The notes under the pieces: generated by a model
What the model saw: only the letters and a program-made list of their open reading frames with translations
Databases searched by the model: none
What the model was told of the DNA's origin: nothing
Position numbers and translations under genes: made by a program
Part shown: one piece after another, positions 1 through 7,649 of the stretch
Numbering within the stretch: position 1 is the first letter of the stretch
Layout of the letters: the number at the start of each line of letters is the position of its first letter
DNA from: Mesoaciditoga sp.
Lineage (GTDB): Bacteria; Thermotogota; Thermotogae; Mesoaciditogales; Mesoaciditogaceae
Length of the DNA: 64,000 nt
Direction: 5' to 3'
Assembly (NCBI GenBank): GCA_002878315.1
Contig: PNIW01000006.1
Location: forward strand, 1 to 64,000

Positions 1-5
1 CCCAT
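1..5 (-). CDS. Start of a leftward gene that leaves the window
   Basis: On the minus strand an ATG at 5-3 sits seven bases after a strong GGAGG (plus-strand CCTCC at 11-15). Only the first codon and two more bases are inside the window, so the product cannot be read. A consensus promoter (47-75) and LacI-type operator sequence (21-44) lie directly upstream, so it is probably a sugar-regulated gene or a LacI-family regulator. That is inference from the control region only. Confidence 0.5.
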
Positions 6-20
6 TTTTACCTCCGCAAT

Positions 21-44
21 CGATACCGCAATCGTTTCCGAAAC
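21..44. promoter_or_regulatory. LacI-type operator cluster
   Basis: CGATACCGCAATCG (21-34) matches 12 of 14 bases of the operator before the arabinose regulator gene (CGATACCGTTATCG, 26379-26392). It adjoins a second imperfect palindrome, GTTTCCGAAAC (34-44). Both lie between the -10 box and the ribosome binding site of the leftward gene. The similarity suggests the same or a closely related LacI-family protein acts at both places. Confidence 0.55.
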
Positions 45-46
45 AA

Positions 47-75
47 TTTATACAATTAATGTTAAAATTTGTCAA
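47..75 (-). promoter_or_regulatory. Sigma70-type promoter of the left-edge gene
   Basis: On the minus strand TTGACA (plus 70-75) and TATAAA (plus 47-52) are separated by exactly 17 bases. The expected start of transcription is near position 40, beside the operator-like palindromes, so a repressor bound there would block initiation. Confidence 0.75.
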
Positions 76-235
76 ATCTGCTTTAGAACTATTTAAACAG
101 TTTAGAGACGATTTTGGGTGAAAAATAAATATTTAAATCAAAAAATCTAAAAATATCAATGATTATCATCAAATATCTATGATAAATTCAAAATGCTATA
201 GATAGATTCAAAGATTTTAATTTTCGATCTTTATG

Positions 236-244
236 TGTTATAAT
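236..244 (+). promoter_or_regulatory. Extended -10 promoter of the rpsF operon
   Basis: TG-T-TATAAT at 236-244 is a consensus extended -10 element. No convincing -35 hexamer is visible, which is usual for extended -10 promoters. Transcription would start near 251, giving a leader of about 46 bases before rpsF. Confidence 0.6.
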
Positions 245-250
245 GATTGT

Positions 251-290
251 ACCCGCCCTAAAGAATAGGGCCAAAATTGTCCATGGGAGG
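251..290 (+). promoter_or_regulatory. Short structured leader before rpsF
   Basis: The leader begins with a CCCG stretch followed by a hairpin, CCCTA (256-260) and TAGGG (266-270) with loop AAGAA. The CCC at 252-254 could also pair with the GGG of the rpsF ribosome binding site (285-287). Leaders that bind the S6:S18 complex are known before rpsF and carry a CCG beside a small hairpin; this could be a minimal version, but that is inference. Confidence 0.35.
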
Positions 291-296
291 TAATTT

Positions 297-710
297 ATGA
301 GGATTTACGAAACTCTTTTCATCATCGATCCCACTCTTGAAGAAGAGGCAAGAAACAAACTTGTCGATCGCGTTAAAAACCAGATCGAAGAGAAGATGGG
401 GGGAAAGATAAGAAAGATAGACAGATGGGGAGTGAGGCAGTTAGCCTTCAAGGTTCAAAAGTTTAACGAGGGCGATTACACTATCATTCTTTTCGATGCG
501 GATCCTTCAAAGATCAAATCTCTCGAAGAACTTTACAGGGTTGTACCTGAAATATTCAGACATCTTATCTTAAGAAGAGAAGATCTCGAGAAGCATCCGT
601 TAATTGAAAAGCAGGAAAAGGAAGAAAAGACAGATGAAGTCATACCTGAGCAAAAAGAAGAGACGGCCCAAGTCACTGTTTCGGAACAAAATGAGGGAGA
701 AAATTCGTGA
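297..710 (+). CDS. rpsF: Small ribosomal subunit protein S6
   Basis: Protein S6 of the 30S platform, which binds 16S rRNA together with S18. The first 95 residues show the S6 ferredoxin-like fold (start MRIYETLFII, then the conserved WGVRQLAF stretch near residue 44). The last 40 residues are a Glu/Lys-rich tail, so at 137 residues the protein is longer than the compact forms of about 95. The ATG follows GGGAGG by six bases. It is first in an rpsF-ssb-rpsR operon, and its stop overlaps the ssb start codon (GTGA). Confidence 0.97.
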   Translation: MRIYETLFIIDPTLEEEARNKLVDRVKNQIEEKMGGKIRKIDRWGVRQLAFKVQKFNEGDYTIILFDADPSKIKSLEELYRVVPEIFRHLILRREDLEKHPLIEKQEKEEKTDEVIPEQKEETAQVTVSEQNEGENS

Positions 711-1120
711 ATTATAACAAAGTAATTCTTGTTGGAAGAATAACTCAAGATCCACAATTGAGAACAGGTATGAATGGTAATGTTGTTACTTTCAATCTTG
801 CTGTAAATAGGAATTATTCCAAAGAAGACAAACAGGCAGATTTTTTCAGAATAGTGTGCTTTGGGAAAAATGCCGAGTTTGTCGCTTCATATTTAAGAAA
901 AGGTCGTCTGATTTTGATAGATGGAAGTTTGCGAAATAATTCCTGGACGGACAGAGATGGAAAGCAACGCGTCACCACAGAAATAATAGCAAATAAAGTT
1001 CAACCGCTTGATAAAAAAGAGAGCGGAGAAGAAATCAGCGATTCATCCAGTGAGGAAATTCCTCCATCTTTTGATAACGATATTCCGTCAGAAGATGAGG
1101 ACAATGATGTACCATTTTAA
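707..1120 (+). CDS. ssb: Single-stranded DNA-binding protein
   Basis: SSB coats single-stranded DNA in replication and repair. Residues 1 to about 105 form the OB fold (NKVILVGRITQDPQLR near the start, then the FFRIVCFGKNAE stretch). A Ser/Asp/Glu-rich linker follows, and the protein ends in the acidic tip DNDVPF that recruits partner proteins. The GTG start at 707 overlaps the rpsF stop by four bases, so translation is probably coupled. Placement between rpsF and rpsR is the common bacterial order. Length (137) is normal. Confidence 0.96.
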   Translation: MNYNKVILVGRITQDPQLRTGMNGNVVTFNLAVNRNYSKEDKQADFFRIVCFGKNAEFVASYLRKGRLILIDGSLRNNSWTDRDGKQRVTTEIIANKVQPLDKKESGEEISDSSSEEIPPSFDNDIPSEDEDNDVPF

Positions 1121-1144
1121 TTTCAAAATTGGAGGTTGATTTGA

Positions 1145-1399
1145 ATGGCTTACGATAAAGATAGCGGAAAAAAGGAAAAAGCAGGTTTTAAAAGAAAGGC
1201 AAGAAAATGCTATTTTTGTATGAATGACATAAATTACGTTGATTACAAAGATACAAGAACTTTGAAAAAATTTGTCAGTGACAAGGGGAAGATCTTGCCA
1301 AGAAGAATCACCGGTACCTGTGCAAAACACCAAAGAATGGTGGCTGAGGCCATAAAGCGCTCGAGAGAAGCGGCGCTCATTCCATACACGAAAGATTAA
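1145..1399 (+). CDS. rpsR: Small ribosomal subunit protein S18
   Basis: S18 of the 30S platform, partner of S6. At 84 residues it is typical. It keeps a zinc-ribbon Cys pattern: CYFC at residues 22-25 and CAKH at 59-62, the zinc-binding form of S18 found in some bacteria. A GGAGG lies 10 bases before the ATG. It is last in the operon, and the stop codon lies inside the 5' arm of the terminator hairpin. Confidence 0.97.
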   Translation: MAYDKDSGKKEKAGFKRKARKCYFCMNDINYVDYKDTRTLKKFVSDKGKILPRRITGTCAKHQRMVAEAIKRSREAALIPYTKD

Positions 1400-1424
1400 A
1401 GAGGCCGCACGGCCTCTTTGTGTT
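1398..1424 (+). terminator. Intrinsic terminator after rpsR
   Basis: A perfect 10-bp stem, AAAGAGGCCG (1398-1407) and CGGCCTCTTT (1410-1419), encloses a two-base apex that would open to a four-base loop. A short T-rich tail follows. It overlaps the rpsR stop and would separate rpsF-ssb-rpsR from rplI or weaken read-through. Confidence 0.85.
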
Positions 1425-1444
1425 AAACGCAAGGTGGTGATAAA

Positions 1445-1888
1445 ATGAAAGTCTTACTTTTGCAGGATGTTAAAGCGCTCGGTAGAATGGGCGAGATAGT
1501 CGAAGTTAGCGATGGATACGCAAGAAATTATCTTCTCCCGCGCAAATTGGCAACTTTGGCAAATGAGAAGGTTATCGAGCAGGTTAACAAGGAAAAAAAG
1601 GCTGAAGAGTTGAGAAAGAAAAAGGCCATGGAAGAGGCTTCAAAAAAAATATCCGAACTCATGAAGACCACAATCGTTGTAAAGGCCAAAGCAGGTGAAG
1701 GCAATAAACTTTATGGATCTGTAACGTCTTCAGAAATAGCCGAAAAACTTTCAGAATATTTTGGAGAGCCTTTTGACAAGAAGAATATAGAGTTAGAGCC
1801 AATAAAGGAACTTGGGCTTTACGAAGCCAAGGTCAAGTTTGGAAATGGTCTCTCTGGAAAAGTAAAAATCAGGGTTGAAAAAAGTTGA
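1445..1888 (+). CDS. rplI: Large ribosomal subunit protein L9
   Basis: L9 binds 23S rRNA at the base of the L1 stalk. The N-terminal domain (MKVLLLQDVKALGRMGEIVE, then GYARNYLLPRKLA) is diagnostic. A Lys/Glu-rich connecting helix spans about residues 45-75 and a C-terminal domain ends near residue 147, the usual length. An AAGGTGGTGA ribosome binding site precedes the ATG. The stop overlaps the TTG start of the next gene by four bases. Confidence 0.97.
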   Translation: MKVLLLQDVKALGRMGEIVEVSDGYARNYLLPRKLATLANEKVIEQVNKEKKAEELRKKKAMEEASKKISELMKTTIVVKAKAGEGNKLYGSVTSSEIAEKLSEYFGEPFDKKNIELEPIKELGLYEAKVKFGNGLSGKVKIRVEKS

Positions 1889-2733
1889 ATATAATAATGT
1901 ATTCCAAGGCACTTTATTCTACATGGATGTACTACTCGCCAGACAGAATGCTTATAGATTGCGGAGAGGGCGCGAGTACTTATTTAGGAAATAAGTCTTT
2001 TGCAGTCCAAAGAGTTTTTTTGACGCACGGTCATGCGGATCACATAGCAGGGCTGTGGGGACTTGTGAATACGAGAAACAACGCGATGGGAGACAAAGAA
2101 AAATCACTTGAGATATATTACCCAAAGGGAAGCAAGTCGGTAGAAGAGTTTCTCGATTTCATTTTAAAAGTCAACAGCGATTTAAAATATGCACTTATCA
2201 TAAAGTCGCTCGATGTGGGAGAAGAGGTAATTCTTCACAGAACCGGTGGAGTCAAAAGAGTCATAAGGCCATTCAGAACTCATCATACGGTTAACGAGAT
2301 CAGTTTTGGTTACAATATATACGAAAGGCGAAAACGTTTGAAAGAAAGATACAGAAATTTGAGTCAGAATGAGATACTCGATCTTGTCAAAAAGTACGGA
2401 AGAGAAGAGATAACCGTGGATTACGAGCAAAAAATACTTACTATAAGTGGAGATTCAACACCGATAGCGGTCAAAGATGCTTACGAGACCGATTTGCTTA
2501 TTCATGAATCGACCTTTTTAAACGGAGATGATAGAAAGGGAAATAATCATTCTTCAATACGAGAGGTTCTCGCTCTGGCCAAAGAAGCGAAGGTTAAATC
2601 CGTGATACTCTATCACATTTCGACAAGATACGAAAGAAATATAAAGCGTTATGTAAACAAAGCGATAGAAGAGATCGGAGTTGATTTTCCGGTAATGTAT
2701 GTTCATCCTTCAAAGATTTTCACTATGAAATGA
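1885..2733 (+). CDS. rnz: Ribonuclease Z (tRNA 3' endonuclease)
   Basis: Metallo-beta-lactamase-fold nuclease that trims the 3' end of tRNA precursors. The zinc motif THGHADH lies at residues 47-53. A later SGDST (metal-bridging Asp), an NNHSS His and an ILYHISTRY segment near the C-terminus complete the site. The N-terminus (MNIIMYSKAL) aligns, from memory, with the T. maritima enzyme, which supports the TTG start at 1885; that enzyme is known for cutting after an encoded CCA. The gene is translationally coupled to rplI. Confidence 0.9.
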   Translation: MNIIMYSKALYSTWMYYSPDRMLIDCGEGASTYLGNKSFAVQRVFLTHGHADHIAGLWGLVNTRNNAMGDKEKSLEIYYPKGSKSVEEFLDFILKVNSDLKYALIIKSLDVGEEVILHRTGGVKRVIRPFRTHHTVNEISFGYNIYERRKRLKERYRNLSQNEILDLVKKYGREEITVDYEQKILTISGDSTPIAVKDAYETDLLIHESTFLNGDDRKGNNHSSIREVLALAKEAKVKSVILYHISTRYERNIKRYVNKAIEEIGVDFPVMYVHPSKIFTMK

Positions 2734-2737
2734 AAGG

Positions 2738-3184
2738 ATGATGAATATGGTTCTTGTATTCTGGATATTTTTAGGGGCTTTAATGTGCGCTACAGAAATT
2801 TTCATTCCCACTTTCTTTCTATTCTGGTTCGGACTGGGGGCTTTTGCGGCCGCCATTACTTCTCTATTTGCCGATCTTATAATCCAAATAGTCGTTTTTA
2901 TAGCCGTTTCAGCGGTTCTTGTAATATTTACCCGTCCGATAGCGCTTAAAATCCTCCAAAGAAAGGATTCTCCAAGACAGATAAGCATAGATGAGATAAT
3001 AGGAAAAAGGGCCCTCGTCATAGAACCAATCGATGTTGAAAAGAATACGGGAAAGGTTAAGATAAATGGAGATGTATGGAGGGCAATCACAGTTGACAAT
3101 TCAAAGGTTATGATAAATGATTATGTTGTAATATTAAGGGTTGAGGGGACCAAATTAGTAGTCAGAAGGGAGGAACAAAAATGA
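2738..3184 (+). CDS. NfeD-family membrane protein (short form)
   Basis: A 148-residue protein with two or three hydrophobic segments in residues 4-67 and a soluble beta-rich (OB-like) domain from about 85 to 145, the architecture of short NfeD proteins. These proteins work with SPFH/stomatin proteins in membrane microdomain organisation. The stomatin-type gene directly follows and overlaps it by four bases, which is the classic pairing. The ATG follows a weak GAAAGGATG context; ATGATGAATATG offers three nearby starts. Confidence 0.85.
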   Translation: MMNMVLVFWIFLGALMCATEIFIPTFFLFWFGLGAFAAAITSLFADLIIQIVVFIAVSAVLVIFTRPIALKILQRKDSPRQISIDEIIGKRALVIEPIDVEKNTGKVKINGDVWRAITVDNSKVMINDYVVILRVEGTKLVVRREEQK

Positions 3185-4110
3185 TACTCGGTATAATTAT
3201 AGGAGTTATTATAGCGGCCTTCCTCATAATCGTTGCCATAACGGGTATAAAAATAGTCAGACCATTTCAAAGAGGCTTGATCGAACGGCTTGGAAAATTT
3301 TCGAGAGAGGCTCAGGCTGGACTGCATCTTATAATCCCATTCTTCGAAAAGATGACAAAAATAGACATGAGAGAGCATTTCATAAATGTGCCTCCACAGG
3401 AAGTTATAACCCGCGATAATGTTGTTGTATCCGTTGACGCTGTTATTTATTATCAGGTCTCCGACGCATTCAAAGTCAATTACAATGTTAAGGCTTTTGA
3501 ACCTGCAGCAACTATGCTTGCACAGACGAACCTTAGAAATGTCATAGGAGAACTCGAACTTGATCAGACACTGACTTCCCGTGAAATGATAAATGCGAAA
3601 TTGAGAGACACACTCGATGAAGCGACGGACAAATGGGGAGTAAGAATAACAAGAGTTGAGATAAAGAAAATAGATCCTCCAAAAGACATAACGGAGGCAA
3701 TGAGCCAGCAGATGAAGGCGGAGAGGACAAAGAGAGCTGCCATTCTCGAGGCCGAAGGTATAAAGCAGTCACAGATTCTTCAGGCCGAAGGTCAGAAGCA
3801 ATCACAGATTTTGAAAGCCGAAGGAGATGCAACGGCAATCCAAAGAATAGCCGACGCACAAAAATATAAGTTCCAGACGGAGGCAGAAGGCCAGGCGGCA
3901 GCCATAAAGATCGTGTTTGATGCCATTCATTCCGGCAATCCGACACCTGATCTTATAACAATAAGATATCTCGAAGCACTTCAGCAGATCGCAAATGGAC
4001 AGGCTACAAAGATCTTTTTACCATTTGAAACTTCCGGAGTCCTTTCAAGTCTCGGTGCTATGGCAGAAGTATTTAAGAGTACGCCCAAGGAGGGAAGTAG
4101 CCAGATTTGA
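3181..4110 (+). CDS. SPFH-domain (stomatin/slipin-type) membrane protein
   Basis: A single N-terminal membrane anchor (residues 1-25) is followed by an SPFH domain: the RPFQRGLIERLGKF entry, the PPQEVITRDNV segment and the LRNVIGELELDQ segment. A charged coiled-coil tail carries two near-identical AEGxKQSQIL units. Proteins of this group form oligomers at the membrane and steady partner proteins or proteases. It overlaps nfeD by four bases upstream and the next membrane gene by four bases downstream, so all are co-translated. Exact role unknown. Confidence 0.9.
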   Translation: MILGIIIGVIIAAFLIIVAITGIKIVRPFQRGLIERLGKFSREAQAGLHLIIPFFEKMTKIDMREHFINVPPQEVITRDNVVVSVDAVIYYQVSDAFKVNYNVKAFEPAATMLAQTNLRNVIGELELDQTLTSREMINAKLRDTLDEATDKWGVRITRVEIKKIDPPKDITEAMSQQMKAERTKRAAILEAEGIKQSQILQAEGQKQSQILKAEGDATAIQRIADAQKYKFQTEAEGQAAAIKIVFDAIHSGNPTPDLITIRYLEALQQIANGQATKIFLPFETSGVLSSLGAMAEVFKSTPKEGSSQI

Positions 4111-4667
4111 ATCTTGTAACCTTATGGGTAAATGCCATTGAAGTTGCACTTATAACCGTTGGAGGGTTCTTACTTGCGTTCTGGTATGTAAGAAATAGAA
4201 TAATAGAAAAAAAGCAACTTGGCACCTCTTTTGTCAAATACTTTCAGGGGCTTTTTCCCGTCGGCGTGATGTTTTTCGGAATTTACGTCATTCTTTCTTT
4301 CAATCACGCGATAGGATCGTTGATCATGGTGCTTGCGACATTTTTTTATATAGTATCGAGTGTGACATATACCGTAGACAAATACGATAGCGTTCACCGT
4401 GCAACGATCCTGTCCCTCGGGTATACGCGTCAGGAATATGCGATAAGATATCTTTTCAAAAGTTCTTTAAGCACATGGATAATAGCGACTCTGAATTTTT
4501 TTGTCGCGCAATTTGTAGCCCTTGTATTCATACAAATCGTAGCAAATTACAAAGTAAGCTCCTTCGAAAATGATTTACTTTATGCCTCTCTTGTGCTGAT
4601 GCTGGGAGGCTTCCTTATTTCAATATTCAAAAGTTCAGATATCCTGGAGGTAAAAAGGAAAGAATGA
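4107..4667 (+). CDS. Membrane protein of unknown function
   Basis: I do not recognise a family. The 186-residue protein has about five hydrophobic segments (residues 5-27, 45-68, 70-90, 118-145 and 160-178) and a charged C-terminus. A stretch near residue 100 (LGYTRQEYAIRYLF) faintly recalls the EAA loop of ABC permeases, but there is no other support. The TTG start overlaps the stop of the SPFH gene (TTGA) and its stop overlaps the next start, which places it in the NfeD-stomatin operon and hints at a membrane role there. Confidence 0.7.
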   Translation: MNLVTLWVNAIEVALITVGGFLLAFWYVRNRIIEKKQLGTSFVKYFQGLFPVGVMFFGIYVILSFNHAIGSLIMVLATFFYIVSSVTYTVDKYDSVHRATILSLGYTRQEYAIRYLFKSSLSTWIIATLNFFVAQFVALVFIQIVANYKVSSFENDLLYASLVLMLGGFLISIFKSSDILEVKRKE

Positions 4668-5296
4668 AGAGGTATTTTTTCATCCTTTTGATATTTGGGC
4701 AGATGGCCTTTGCTCTGCCAGTATCGATGACGATTTCGAATCAGGAGATCTCGGCCGGATTCGTGGCCACACCGATCGAGATCAATATAGGATATCCGCA
4801 ATCTTCAATCTCTTTTCAAAAATTTGCAGGCATGAATATAATTGCAGCGGAACCGCTTTTTAATCCTTATATAGATCTCAACATTTACAATTACAGATTT
4901 CTTTCCTTTTTTGCCGGTACGAACTTCGAATTTGGCACTCTCCCGCAGGCTTTCAAAAGCGAAAAGATAGAGGAATATGGCAGAATCTTTTTGGATCTTT
5001 CGGCTTCTGCCAGTTTAAAAAATTTGTATTTCCTTCTCAGTTATGAAAGACTTGTCTCGAGTGTGGATTTGAATATTCTGAATAATATTTTCTTTATTGC
5101 ACCGCCCAATCCTTACTATCCGCCAAATGTACTTTACCTTTACACATCTTACGACTTTGACTGGTTTGAAAAAGAGAATGTCATTTTTCGCATCTTCGGG
5201 AACGTTAATCTCAATTTCTCAGATGGTTTTATCTTTTCAACACCCTCGATCGAGGTAGGGCTCAAAATTCTTACCAACACTTCTATCCTTAACTGA
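4664..5296 (+). CDS. Exported protein, possible outer-sheath beta-barrel
   Basis: It has a clear signal peptide (MKRYFFILLIFGQMAFA, cut near residue 18). The mature part is rich in aromatic residues and alternating hydrophobic residues with many Asn/Ser turns, the look of an outer-membrane beta-structure. No family is recognised. At 210 residues it is similar in style to the exported protein at 7650-8159. It is last in the NfeD-stomatin operon, with start overlapping the previous stop. It converges on the minus-strand PyrE-like gene with only seven bases between. Confidence 0.65.
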   Translation: MKRYFFILLIFGQMAFALPVSMTISNQEISAGFVATPIEINIGYPQSSISFQKFAGMNIIAAEPLFNPYIDLNIYNYRFLSFFAGTNFEFGTLPQAFKSEKIEEYGRIFLDLSASASLKNLYFLLSYERLVSSVDLNILNNIFFIAPPNPYYPPNVLYLYTSYDFDWFEKENVIFRIFGNVNLNFSDGFIFSTPSIEVGLKILTNTSILN

Positions 5297-5303
5297 TGAA
5301 GGC

Positions 5304-5879
5304 TCAGTGTTCTTTATCGCAAAGATTCTTATAACTTTCTAAAGGTATACCCGCATTGCATAGAGGACACTCTTCGGGCTTATAAATTTGAGCCTGAATA
5401 TTCAAAAGAGACACTACCTGCAATCCTTCTATTTTATCCAGATGGCCGATCTTTACGATGGACGCAATACCTATGGCTGAACTATCAAAATCATCAAGCG
5501 CTTTTAAGATATCATGAATGATCTTACCATCTCTTACAACGTCTTCGACTATAAGAATATTTTTAAACATTTTCGGATTCATGCAATGCGTGAAAGAAAG
5601 ATGGCCGCCATCTTCCTCAAGGTAAATAAATGGAATATCCATATTTCTTGCCATTTCGTATCCTATTATCATTCCATTTCTTGTTGCGGATATAACGCAA
5701 TCCGGCGCAAATCTCTGCGATCTTAAAGCAAGCTCAGTGCCTATCTCCTTTACTCTCCATGTGTACTGAAGAATTTTCCCGCATTCAACATAGGTATCTG
5801 AATGTTCATGCGACCTCAATTCAAAATGTCCTTTAAAGATGGCATTTGATTCGGTTAAAATGGCTTTCACGTCTATCAA
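5304..5879 (-). CDS. PyrE-like phosphoribosyltransferase (Thermus type, altered PRPP site)
   Basis: A type I phosphoribosyltransferase of the Thermus-type orotate phosphoribosyltransferase group, recognised by GHFELRSHEHSDTY (17-30), the VEDVV strand (111-115) and the C-terminal CPLCNAGIPLES (171-182). The PRPP loop normally reads close to EDVVTTGGS but here is EDVVRDGKI. The PAxGG-type loop is ATRNGM (65-70), and the segment that usually carries catalytic basic residues is EEDGGHLSFTHC. It may have lost or changed activity. It lies 14 bases after cinA. Family certain, substrate uncertain. Confidence 0.7.
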   Translation of the reverse strand: MIDVKAILTESNAIFKGHFELRSHEHSDTYVECGKILQYTWRVKEIGTELALRSQRFAPDCVISATRNGMIIGYEMARNMDIPFIYLEEDGGHLSFTHCMNPKMFKNILIVEDVVRDGKIIHDILKALDDFDSSAIGIASIVKIGHLDKIEGLQVVSLLNIQAQIYKPEECPLCNAGIPLESYKNLCDKEH

Positions 5880-5893
5880 AATAATCGCCCCTT

Positions 5894-7105
5894 TCAGTTG
5901 CGCGATATGATGTTTATGACAGCCTCTAAAGCGTCATTGGTTGCAGCGCGTCTTACATCATCCCGGCTTCCTCCATATATTTTCTTCCAATTTCTTTTAG
6001 AATTTTTTGACGAAAATCCAAACCACACCGTTCCGATTGGCTGATTTTCAACTGTCGACGGACCTGCAACTCCGGTTGTTGCAATGCCTATGTCTGTACC
6101 AAAAAGGCGCCTTACGCCGTCCGCCATTTCAGATACGCATTCTTCGGATATAACACCCTTTTCTTTTATGGTTTTTTCGCTGACGCCAAGTACTTTTATT
6201 TTGGATTCAGAAGCGTACGCAACCACTCCACCCGCAAAAACAGATGAAACGCCTGAGACATTCACAAGTCTGTCTGAGATCATGCCACCCGTCACGGATT
6301 CGGCAACGGAGATCGTCATATTTCTTTCGCTTAAAATTCTGTAAACGACATGCTCCAAACTTTCATCCGATCCGATGACCTCTTTTGGGAACCTTTCGAG
6401 TACACGCTTTTTTAGATCTTCGAGCATTTTGATCGATTCATTTTCGTCCTTTCCTTTCGCCGTCATAGAAATTTCTATCCATCCCTTTTTCAAAAAGGTC
6501 GAGATCGTTGGGTTTGAAGAGCGTGCCAAATCATGAATTCTGTCTTCAACTTCTGATTCTCTCATTCCAACGATCTTTATGACATCATTTTTTGTGTATC
6601 CACTTCCAAATTTTTTCAAAAAATCTTCAAGGCCATTTCTTATTATCGATCTTATCTCATCTGGAGGCCCCGGAAGGAGAATAAGGTATTTTTCATTGGC
6701 CTTGATTATTATGCCGGGGGCAACGCCTGCCGTATTTTCGATCATGGACGATCCGCGTGGAACAGAGGCAAAAGATTGGGCTATCCTCTCGGGCACCTTC
6801 TGGTTCAAAAGGTATTCATAGAGTTTTTGATCTATCTCGAGTGGAATACCGGTTGCAATGGACGCGGCCTGTTTTGATAGATCGCTTCCTGTTCCACCAA
6901 GACCTCCCGTCGATAAAACGATCTCAGCCCTTTGAAGGGCTTCTTTGTAAGACTGCGCTATCCTTTCAACATTATCCCCAACAGTTGTGTATCTGTATAT
7001 GTCTATTCCGCATCTTGCAAGCAACTCGCAAAGGATTTTAGCATCCTCATTGCAGTTTTTCCCAAGTAGAAGTTCTGTTCCAGTCGATACTATCTCGGCT
7101 TTCAT
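5894..7105 (-). CDS. cinA: CinA family nicotinamide-nucleotide amidase
   Basis: Two domains: an N-terminal MoaB/MogA-like domain (start MKAEIVSTGTELLLGKNCNE, then LSTGGLGGTGSD near 65-76) and a C-terminal PncC deamidase domain (VAESVTGG near 267 and ATTGVAGP near 342). PncC domains deamidate nicotinamide mononucleotide for NAD salvage; the N-domain can act as an ADP-ribose pyrophosphatase. The 403-residue length is normal. The ATG overlaps the stop of the Nudix gene, which often shares an ADP-ribose substrate. Confidence 0.93.
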   Translation of the reverse strand: MKAEIVSTGTELLLGKNCNEDAKILCELLARCGIDIYRYTTVGDNVERIAQSYKEALQRAEIVLSTGGLGGTGSDLSKQAASIATGIPLEIDQKLYEYLLNQKVPERIAQSFASVPRGSSMIENTAGVAPGIIIKANEKYLILLPGPPDEIRSIIRNGLEDFLKKFGSGYTKNDVIKIVGMRESEVEDRIHDLARSSNPTISTFLKKGWIEISMTAKGKDENESIKMLEDLKKRVLERFPKEVIGSDESLEHVVYRILSERNMTISVAESVTGGMISDRLVNVSGVSSVFAGGVVAYASESKIKVLGVSEKTIKEKGVISEECVSEMADGVRRLFGTDIGIATTGVAGPSTVENQPIGTVWFGFSSKNSKRNWKKIYGGSRDDVRRAATNDALEAVINIISRN

Positions 7106-7638
7106 AAAAGGCCCATTCCCTTCGCCCTGAAAAAAGCCGCTATGGTCTTAGAATCGGTGATTTCATTTTTCATTATCATTTCTTCAACCTCTTCTACTTT
7201 GAAATACTTTATTTCAATGAATTCGTCTTCATCAAGATGCTTATTACCATTCGAAATCCCAGAGGCAAAGTAAAGATGTATCTTCTCATCTGAAAAACCG
7301 GGCGTTGTGTATATATAGCCTAATTTTTGCCATTTTAAGGCACTAATACCGGTTTCCTCAAGAAGTTCCCTTTTTGCGCATTCAAAAGGGTCCTCATCTT
7401 TATCGAGTTTTCCTGCGGGTATTTCCCATAGAATTTCTCTTATCGGATATCTAAACTGCCTTTCAAGCACTATTCGTCCATCGTCTAAAAGTACAATCAC
7501 CGCAGACGCTCCGGGATGTCTTACGACCTCTCTGAAAGATTTATGACCATTTGGCAGTTCGACTTCATCGACGTAAAGTTTGAGAATCTTTCCCTCAAAT
7601 TTTTTTGAAGAATTCAAAACTTTTTCAGATAAATTCAT
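7102..7638 (-). CDS. Nudix hydrolase, ADP-ribose pyrophosphatase type
   Basis: It cleaves ADP-ribose or related nucleoside diphosphates. The Nudix box is complete: GKLDKDEDPFECAKRELLEE followed by TGI, with the REXXEEXG metal site. The context (ERQFRYP, WEIPAGK, YTTPGFSDE) is that of ADP-ribose pyrophosphatases. I chose the ATG at 7638 because AGGAGGA lies six bases upstream, whereas a start further up would run into the previous gene. It lies 11 bases after the exported-protein gene and overlaps cinA by four. Confidence 0.88.
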   Translation of the reverse strand: MNLSEKVLNSSKKFEGKILKLYVDEVELPNGHKSFREVVRHPGASAVIVLLDDGRIVLERQFRYPIREILWEIPAGKLDKDEDPFECAKRELLEETGISALKWQKLGYIYTTPGFSDEKIHLYFASGISNGNKHLDEDEFIEIKYFKVEEVEEMIMKNEITDSKTIAAFFRAKGMGLL

Positions 7639-7649
7639 GCTGTCCTCCT

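Noticed and set aside
1088-1432. Minus-strand reading frame opposite rpsR
   Set aside because: It is antisense to a ribosomal gene, spans the terminator hairpin, and has no recognisable protein features.
3720-3850. Tandem DNA repeat
   Set aside because: The repeated bases encode the coiled-coil AEGxKQSQIL units of the SPFH protein, a normal feature of that family.
5274-5340. Hairpin AACACT...AGTGTT between convergent genes as a terminator
   Set aside because: Short stem with a 24-base irregular loop; too weak to call.
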